Origin: Candidatus Bathyarchaeota archaeon BA2
GTDB taxonomy: Archaea; Thermoproteota; Bathyarchaeia; Bathyarchaeales; Bathyarchaeaceae
DNA length: 43,686 bases
NCBI GenBank assembly: GCA_001399795.1
Contig: LIHK01000002.1
Span: 1-43,686, forward strand
Reading direction: 5' to 3'
The translations under genes and the position numbers were made by a program. Below are positions 38,778 to 43,686 of the stretch, piece after piece (position 1 is the stretch's first letter; the number at the start of each line of letters is the position of its first letter). A model generated the notes under the pieces. The model was not told where the DNA came from and ran no database searches. It was given only the letters and a program-made list of their open reading frames with translations.

Positions 38778-39170
38778 GTGATCTCAGATTTGGACAAGGT
38801 CATCTTGATTGAGCGGGCGGTTATAGAAAGCGTTTTGAGTTATGCGCAGATGCTTCATCCCAGAGAGGCTATTCTTCTTTTGAAGGGAAAAGTGGATAAA
38901 CAAAGAATCTTGGTTAACGACACGTGGATACCGCCGCTGGCAACCCATGGAAACACCTTTTCCACCTTCCCGTTGCACATGCTTCCAATGGATTTTTCCA
39001 TCATAGGAGTGGCGCATTCCCACCCGTCAGGGGCTCTGCGTCCTTCCGTCACGGACTTGAACAAGTTTTATGGCAGGGTAATGGTCATAGTCGCCTATCC
39101 GTATCGATCAGAAAAGAACATTGCAATATTTGACCGTGAAGGAAATCGATTGAAATATGAGATTGTTTAG
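38778..39170 (+). CDS. JAMM/MPN-domain metallopeptidase
   Basis: This 130-residue protein has a complete JAMM zinc site: Glu30 (HPREAILLL), then His80 and His82 with Ser90 and Asp93 in AHSHPSGALRPSVTD. Archaeal members remove ubiquitin-like SAMP tags or act in sulfur-carrier chemistry. The GTG at 38778 lies about 26 bases after TTTATAAAC, so the mRNA is likely leaderless. No SAMP or E1-like gene is adjacent. Confidence 0.9.
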   Translation: MISDLDKVILIERAVIESVLSYAQMLHPREAILLLKGKVDKQRILVNDTWIPPLATHGNTFSTFPLHMLPMDFSIIGVAHSHPSGALRPSVTDLNKFYGRVMVIVAYPYRSEKNIAIFDREGNRLKYEIV

Positions 39171-39190
39171 GTTTATTTTTCAATTGAGTA

Positions 39191-39421
39191 TCAAATAATG
39201 TGGTTGGCTACTTCGGCTTCTAGCATTTTTCCCTTTTCATCGATTTTGAACTCCAGCATTATGCGGTCTGTGATCTGCCTTTTGGTGTTAAAAACCTCGT
39301 GGCAACTCCCACATTCAATATCAGACTCTAATTCGACGGCGTACCATGAAGCATCCACATAACATCGCCCACATCTCGGACATCGGAAGACCGAAACATC
39401 CAACCAAACCCTCTCACTCAT
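39191..39421 (-). CDS. Zinc-ribbon protein
   Basis: This 76-residue protein carries one treble-clef or ribbon zinc site: FRCPRCGRCYVDASWYAVEL, then IECGSCHEVFNTKR. The rest is β-rich (RIMLEFKIDEKGKMLEAEV). ATG 39421 has GAGGG 8 bases upstream; an open frame extends 10 codons further. Possibly a transcription- or translation-associated ribbon; the family is not recognised. It converges on the JAMM gene. Confidence 0.7.
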   Translation of the reverse strand: MSERVWLDVSVFRCPRCGRCYVDASWYAVELESDIECGSCHEVFNTKRQITDRIMLEFKIDEKGKMLEAEVANHII

Positions 39422-39570
39422 AGATTTTCCCTCATCAAATTTTAACATCACCCCTATTATACTGTGTTCATTCCAGCAAATACAGAAGCCCCGTGTGAAA
39501 GTTTTCCAACGGCAGTTAATGCGTTAAGTTATTATAATCTTATTGCTGATTCTGAAGGAGGGAAAAGTTC

Positions 39571-40638
39571 ATGTCAAAAATCAAAGTTGCCTTGGTGGGC
39601 GTGGGAAACTGTGCATCAGCACTGGTTCAAGGAGTTTATCACTGCAGAAACATTGAAAAAGAGGCAGACGCTGTGGGGCTGAGACGCCTCTTTCTCGGCG
39701 GCTATCATCCCCGAGACGTAGAGTTCGTTTCCGCCTTTGACATCGAAGCTAGGAAAGTTGGAAAAGATTTGTCTGAAGCCATCTTCTCCCCTCCCAACAA
39801 CACCCTGAAATTCGCGGATGTCCCAAACTTGGATGTTCCAGTCTTGAAAGGTCCGGTTCTGGACGGCGTGGGCGAGTTTATGAAAAACTTAGTGAAGATC
39901 GACGCTTCTCCGGACGAAGACATAGCTAAGAGGCTTAGGGAAAGTGATGCAGATATGGTTATTAACTTACTTCCCAGCGGAGCCGTAAAAGCTTCTGGCT
40001 GGTATGCAGAAGAAGCCCTGAAAGCTGGATGCGCCTTCGTAAACGCCACACCAACCTTCATAGCCAGCGACGCCGCTTGGGGCAAACGCTTCGAAAAAGC
40101 TGGACTGCCCATAGTTGGAGACGACTTAGAAGATCAGGTGGGTGCCACGATTCTTCACAAAGTCCTCTTGAAAATGTTGGCTGATCGAGGCGTTCGGGTT
40201 TCTGAGACCTATCAACTCGACGTAGGCGGCGGAACAGAGTCCCTTAATACCCTTGAGAGGGCGAGGGAAGTTAAAAGAATCGTGAAAACAAAATCTGTGG
40301 AAACGGCCTTGCCATACAAGGCTTCTGTTGTGGCCGGGTCCACCGACTACGTTGACTTCCTAGAAAATCGGCGAGACAGCTACTTCTGGATCAAGGGTCT
40401 CTACTTCGGAGGAGTTCCCATGCAACTGGACTTGAGGCTTAACTCTGTTGATGCCCCAAACGCTGGCTCCGTCATGCTAGACGTTATACGGGCCGTCAAA
40501 ATCGCCCTAGACCGAGGAACAGCTGGTCCCCTTCTAAGCGTTTCAGCCTACGCCTTTAAGCGTCCACTGCAGGCGATGTCGTTGGAAAGGGCTGAGCAAA
40601 TGTTTGAAGATTTCATTCTTGGAAAAGTGGAACGCTAG
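39571..40638 (+). CDS. ino1: myo-Inositol-1-phosphate synthase
   Basis: This enzyme isomerises glucose 6-phosphate to 1D-myo-inositol 3-phosphate, used for archaeal phosphatidylinositol lipids or osmolytes. The 355-residue protein starts with an NAD-binding IKVALVGVGNCASALVQG and contains the family blocks GDDLEDQVGATILHKVLL and LDVGGGTESLNTLERA. A GGAGGG ribosome-binding site precedes the ATG by about 8 bases. It converges on a phosphoglucose isomerase gene that can supply its substrate. Confidence 0.94.
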   Translation: MSKIKVALVGVGNCASALVQGVYHCRNIEKEADAVGLRRLFLGGYHPRDVEFVSAFDIEARKVGKDLSEAIFSPPNNTLKFADVPNLDVPVLKGPVLDGVGEFMKNLVKIDASPDEDIAKRLRESDADMVINLLPSGAVKASGWYAEEALKAGCAFVNATPTFIASDAAWGKRFEKAGLPIVGDDLEDQVGATILHKVLLKMLADRGVRVSETYQLDVGGGTESLNTLERAREVKRIVKTKSVETALPYKASVVAGSTDYVDFLENRRDSYFWIKGLYFGGVPMQLDLRLNSVDAPNAGSVMLDVIRAVKIALDRGTAGPLLSVSAYAFKRPLQAMSLERAEQMFEDFILGKVER

Positions 40639-40644
40639 CCTTTT

Positions 40645-41781
40645 TCATGTCATTTTTGAAATTTCCGCTTGCAATTTCTTTGTCATGTCAAACCTTTTTT
40701 TCATTTCCATTTTTATTTTATCAATGATTTTCACGGGTGTGGGGTCCACGTTTTGCAGGATTGCCAAATAGACGCTTATGAAGTCTCCTATGCGCAGGAC
40801 GGAGAACATTTTAGCCAGCTTTCCTTTTCCACTTGCATGGATTTCCATAACCTTCTTGGCTTTGTGTAGCGCCAAAGACTTGGTGGCTTCTATTCTGTTT
40901 CGGATTTCAGTGGACTCGTTAGGGTCTCGGATAAGTATAACGGAATAGTTTTTTGTGAGCGCCTCAGAGGCTTCCCATCCAACGGTTTCGTTGTGGTTGA
41001 GTTCTGGGAAAACATCGTGTTTGCTGGGAACCTTGCTGTTTTCGTTGAACTGGGTTTTCAGTCTGCGGGCTATGGCTTGGTACTGCCTAAACCCATAAAT
41101 TACAGGTATGGTCTCTACCAATTCTAGTGCCAACTTCTTTGCCGTGTTATCTTCTGTTGGAATTTCTGGCGAGTTTTCTTCTCCCACCCTTTTGAGCACT
41201 CGTATCGTTTCTTCGATGTCTTTCTCTCTGCTGGAAAGAATTCCCATCCTTTCCATGAGGGCTGGGAGAGGGAAGAAGAGGTATGGAATTGCGACTCGTG
41301 AAGGTAGTTGGCTCGGTATCGTTATGTGAGGCACTTGAAGTTTTTTGGAAAACAATAGCAGGTGTCCTCCTGAAGTTATGGCTATTACCATGCATTTTCT
41401 GCGGATGGCTTCGACGAAGGCGCTGAGGGTTTCTTCCGTGTTTCCCGAGTAGCTATTCACAAAAAACAGCGTATCCTCATTTGCGTAGGCCGGGAGAACA
41501 TAGTCTTTACACACTTCTACGGGGATGGGAAACTCTTCTCGCAACCAGTCTTGAAGGATTTCCCCTCCTATGGCGGAGCCTCCCATGCCCGCTATTATGA
41601 TGTTTTTTGGCTTCACTTCTTCCGGCACTCTGATTTGCCTAGCCCTGTTTACAGCGTCTCGGCAATAGTCTGGGGTTTTCATTAAATGACTAAGCATGTC
41701 GCTCTTGTCGATTTTTTTAACCTTTTCCGGTTGGTCTAGGAGAGTAACCATACGCGTTTCCCGTCCATAAACATCTATCAT
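40645..41781 (-). CDS. Bifunctional phosphoglucose/phosphomannose isomerase
   Basis: This 378-residue SIS-fold enzyme interconverts fructose 6-phosphate with glucose 6-phosphate and mannose 6-phosphate. It has the first SIS site IIIAGMGGSAIGGEI and FFVNSYSGNTEETL, both marks of the archaeal PGI/PMI family, then LPSRVAIPYLF and the conserved base-containing helix near ELNHNETVGWE. It ends 6 bases from ino1, tail to tail, and its product feeds inositol phosphate synthesis. Confidence 0.92.
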   Translation of the reverse strand: MIDVYGRETRMVTLLDQPEKVKKIDKSDMLSHLMKTPDYCRDAVNRARQIRVPEEVKPKNIIIAGMGGSAIGGEILQDWLREEFPIPVEVCKDYVLPAYANEDTLFFVNSYSGNTEETLSAFVEAIRRKCMVIAITSGGHLLLFSKKLQVPHITIPSQLPSRVAIPYLFFPLPALMERMGILSSREKDIEETIRVLKRVGEENSPEIPTEDNTAKKLALELVETIPVIYGFRQYQAIARRLKTQFNENSKVPSKHDVFPELNHNETVGWEASEALTKNYSVILIRDPNESTEIRNRIEATKSLALHKAKKVMEIHASGKGKLAKMFSVLRIGDFISVYLAILQNVDPTPVKIIDKIKMEMKKRFDMTKKLQAEISKMT

Positions 41782-41840
41782 ATCTTGGAACTTTTAAGAA
41801 CAGAGGTAAAATCAGCTTAACATAACAGCTTTGCCAAGCC

Positions 41841-42188
41841 TTACGAGGAAGATTTACGGTGAGATGGTTTTGTCAGCAAGTTCAGGGTTTGCTCCAGTAT
41901 TTTTTCGGCTACAGCTGAGGCTTTCACTACGGGAAGTACTACGGATGGTATGTTAGCTGACCCCTCAACTCGAATGCTTTTGTTGTAGGTTGGCATGATC
42001 GCTACGCAACTGTCGATTACAACCAACCATGATCTCTTCGGATAGAATTTCATTTCATAGCAGAACAGCCTACCATCCTTCCAGAAGAGGGGCTTCACGT
42101 CTTGGCAGAATGCACACCAAGCAAGATCATCCACAGACCTTTCCTTGGCACTGTAAACGTTTATTATCAAACGACCCTTCTTCTCCAA
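41841..42188 (-). CDS. Hypothetical protein
   Basis: This 115-residue protein from a TTG contains RLIINVYSAKERSVDDLAWC then AFCQDVKPLFWKDGRLFCYE, with three cysteines that might bind metal. A β-rich middle (SWLVVIDSCVAIMPTYNKSI) and a helical basic tail follow. I do not recognise the family. Its place upstream of PGI/PMI on the same strand suggests, but does not show, co-transcription. Confidence 0.5.
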   Translation of the reverse strand: MEKKGRLIINVYSAKERSVDDLAWCAFCQDVKPLFWKDGRLFCYEMKFYPKRSWLVVIDSCVAIMPTYNKSIRVEGSANIPSVVLPVVKASAVAEKILEQTLNLLTKPSHRKSSS

Positions 42189-42292
42189 GCCTCATCCCAT
42201 CCCAATTTTCTGGCAACCTTTAGTAGGAAGCTTGATTGTAAAAGTTTATTTAATAAAGATTCTGAGACTTTTGGGTATAAGGAGCCTACAAA

Positions 42293-43156
42293 ATGCAAAA
42301 ACGTGACCACCAACTTTCCATAGCCATACCCGCTTCACTAGTTTCAGACATCCCCCATCTTCGAGAAAAAACCATGAAAATAGGTTTGGTGGGCAGAGCA
42401 GCAGCCATCTTCCGCGTAAACGGAATCATAGTGTTTCCCGACCTCCCAGATGTTGATCAAAGGCGAGATGCCAGCCTCATAGCCACCATTCTCTCCTACA
42501 TGGAAACACCTCAATACTTACGGAAGCGCTTGTTCAAGATAAAGCCTGAACTGAAGTACGCGGGCATTCTTCCTCCCTTACGTACGCCTCACCACCCCCT
42601 CCCAAACAGAATAAAAGATTTAGCGGTTGGAGAACATCGAGATGGAGCCGTTTTGTCCCTGACAGAAAACGGATCGCTGGTGGATATAGGTGTGGAACGA
42701 CCAGTTTTGATTCCTAACACAAAACTTCCGCTTAACACTCGGGTAACCGTTAAGCTCACTAAGCTTGGAAAGCATCCAAGGGCGGTCTTGGCTACTCACG
42801 ACGAGATTAAAGCGTATTGGGGTTACCGCGTGACGGTTTCAAATGTTCCGTTTGGACAACTAGTGAAAAACCAGCCTTTCGATTTGGTTATCGCGACTTC
42901 TCGATATGGAACTCCCTTCACGGAAGTTGCGGACAAGTTGGCAAGATATTTGAAAAAATCTCACAAAATATTGGTGGCTTTCGGCGCGCCAACGCAAGGG
43001 CTGTACGAGATCGTGGCGCGTGAAAACCTTAAACTGGATGAAGTCTCGCATTTCACGGTTAATATTATTCCAAATCAGGGAACTGAAACCGTGAGAACTG
43101 AGGAAGCCTTATACGCCACCCTAGCAATCTTAAATGTTATCAACTTCCATCGATAG
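42293..43156 (+). CDS. SPOUT-class RNA methyltransferase (COG2106 type)
   Basis: This 287-residue protein matches the archaeal/eukaryotic SPOUT1/C9orf114 family: QLSIAIPASLVSDIPHLREK at the start, VGRAAAIFRVNGIIVFPDLP, and an inserted OB-like β-domain (GAVLSLTENGSLVDIGVERP). The trefoil knot follows, with ILVAFGAPTQGLYEIVARE and NIIPNQGTETVRTEEALYAT, where the methyl donor binds. The RNA target is unknown; rRNA is likely from the family. Confidence 0.9.
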   Translation: MQKRDHQLSIAIPASLVSDIPHLREKTMKIGLVGRAAAIFRVNGIIVFPDLPDVDQRRDASLIATILSYMETPQYLRKRLFKIKPELKYAGILPPLRTPHHPLPNRIKDLAVGEHRDGAVLSLTENGSLVDIGVERPVLIPNTKLPLNTRVTVKLTKLGKHPRAVLATHDEIKAYWGYRVTVSNVPFGQLVKNQPFDLVIATSRYGTPFTEVADKLARYLKKSHKILVAFGAPTQGLYEIVARENLKLDEVSHFTVNIIPNQGTETVRTEEALYATLAILNVINFHR

Positions 43157-43185
43157 ACTATAAATAGCAGTAAGAAAGCCGTACT

Positions 43186-43200
43186 GGCTGCGTTTCAGCC
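43186..43200 (+). other. Short hairpin behind a TATA-like element
   Basis: GGCTG-CGTTT-CAGCC forms a 5-bp hairpin. GACTATAAATAG at 43156-43167, a good TATA box, lies about 25 bases before it, with no plus-strand gene following. It could mark a small RNA, or be the 3' end structure of the SPOUT gene transcript. Confidence 0.3.
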
Positions 43201-43224
43201 AAGAAATGGAAGAACATACGAGAT

Positions 43225-43686
43225 TTAACTGAAATGCGCAGAAACCTCTTTCTCAATTTCCCTGCACTCAAGGCCATGCCTTTCTCCGAATTTTCTGAGA
43301 CCTTCATCAACGGTATAAAGGGGGAACCTCGTTCTCGTCCAAGCAGCGGCTATTAGTGCGTCAAAAAGTTTCAAACTTCCTTTTTCATCGATGAACAGGT
43401 TTTTATCTTCGTTGGCTATTCTGAGGGCTAGGATGGTGTCCCCAAGCGTTAAGTTATAAATTCCAATTCTTTCTTCGAATAGTATCGCTAGGTAAAAATG
43501 AGCTAAGCTTTGTAGTTTTTCTAAGCCCTTTTCGGGTGCCACATATTCTCTTGAAAACATTCGGTAAACTGGATAAACGTTTTCTAAAATAGAGGCTAGT
43601 GGAATAACTAAAATCTTTTCGGCTCTAAGTCTTTCCATGAATTTGTGGTACACTGAGCCTTCTAGAAATAAACCCCAAACTCCGGT
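43225..43686 (-). CDS. PIN-domain protein, partial at the window end
   Basis: The reading frame runs off the window at 43686 and reads GVWGLFLEGSVYHKFMERLR. This is the segment after the first PIN strand, whose catalytic Asp must lie beyond the edge. Later parts show SILENVYPVYRM, FDALIAAAWTRTRFPLYTVD and EGLRKFGERHGLE, the usual third and fourth acids (Asp in FDAL and TVDE). It is a VapC-type toxin candidate; any antitoxin would be upstream, outside the window. A start at GTG 43653 would cut the fold, so I extend it. Confidence 0.75.
   Translation of the reverse strand, partial: TGVWGLFLEGSVYHKFMERLRAEKILVIPLASILENVYPVYRMFSREYVAPEKGLEKLQSLAHFYLAILFEERIGIYNLTLGDTILALRIANEDKNLFIDEKGSLKLFDALIAAAWTRTRFPLYTVDEGLRKFGERHGLECREIEKEVSAHFS

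Noticed and set aside
1-43686. CRISPR arrays, insertion sequences, integrases or rRNA genes
   Set aside because: I saw no regularly spaced direct repeats, transposase or integrase motifs, or rRNA core sequences anywhere in the window.

Overview
The window reads as archaeal chromosome, most likely from an uncultured TACK-group lineage such as Bathyarchaeia. It carries archaeal-type ValRS, aRF1, Lsm, eL37, uS10, α2-type GlyRS, tRNA-splicing endonuclease, Nre repair protein, NucS, Ino1 and archaeal TATA boxes, many placed for leaderless mRNAs. The taxon is inferred from gene content only. Many genes start with GTG or TTG, and TAG, TAA and TGA are all used as stops.

Layout. 0-7.5 kb: a DUF2283 fragment, three VapBC/AbrB-PIN modules, pyruvoyl arginine decarboxylase, valS and aRF1, then tRNA-Ala(CGC) and tRNA-Tyr(GUA), each interrupted by two introns. 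8-11.8 kb: a metal/redox island with a CooC-like ATPase, a CcdA-like membrane protein, a ZIP transporter, a DtxR/IdeR-type regulator and a YHS protein. Several of these have single-base frame breaks or a missing canonical start. 11.8-19 kb: Thi4, a small zinc protein, then tRNA-Cys(GCA), a SepCysE-like small protein, SepCysS and SepRS in one array, a small two-gene cassette, a tyrS remnant and a SufS-type cysteine desulfurase. 19-24.3 kb: a double-SIS protein, Lsm-eL37, acetyl-CoA synthetase with an acetate permease, and uS10. 24.3-36 kb: accessory and repair genes (AN1-site-2 protease, methyltransferase, NucS, a three-domain radical SAM protein, small membrane proteins, two paralogous winged-helix regulators, Nre, a truncated AsnRS, DUF362, two stand-alone RAM domains). 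36-43.7 kb: EndA, a DUF47/PhoU-like protein, GlyRS, a JAMM protein, Ino1, PGI/PMI, a SPOUT methyltransferase and a PIN gene that runs off the end.

Main finding. A 17-bp dyad, consensus YTATAAC-NNN-GTTATWM, occurs four times, all between 11.5 and 17.8 kb. One copy lies between the divergent DtxR-type gene and the YHS gene. Two precede the tRNA-Cys/SepCysS/SepRS array, one of them on the tRNA TATA box. One covers the TATA box of the cysteine desulfurase. The regulator has the Cys-x-x-Glu-His metal-site signature of iron-responsive DtxR/IdeR. Together these suggest an undescribed iron-responsive regulon that ties tRNA-dependent cysteine synthesis to sulfur mobilisation. The sites are seen directly; the regulator assignment is inference.

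Caveat. Three genes (ccdA-like, dtxR-like, second RAM) each lack exactly one base at an A-run, so homopolymer under-calling in the source assembly is a real alternative to gene decay or programmed frameshifting.
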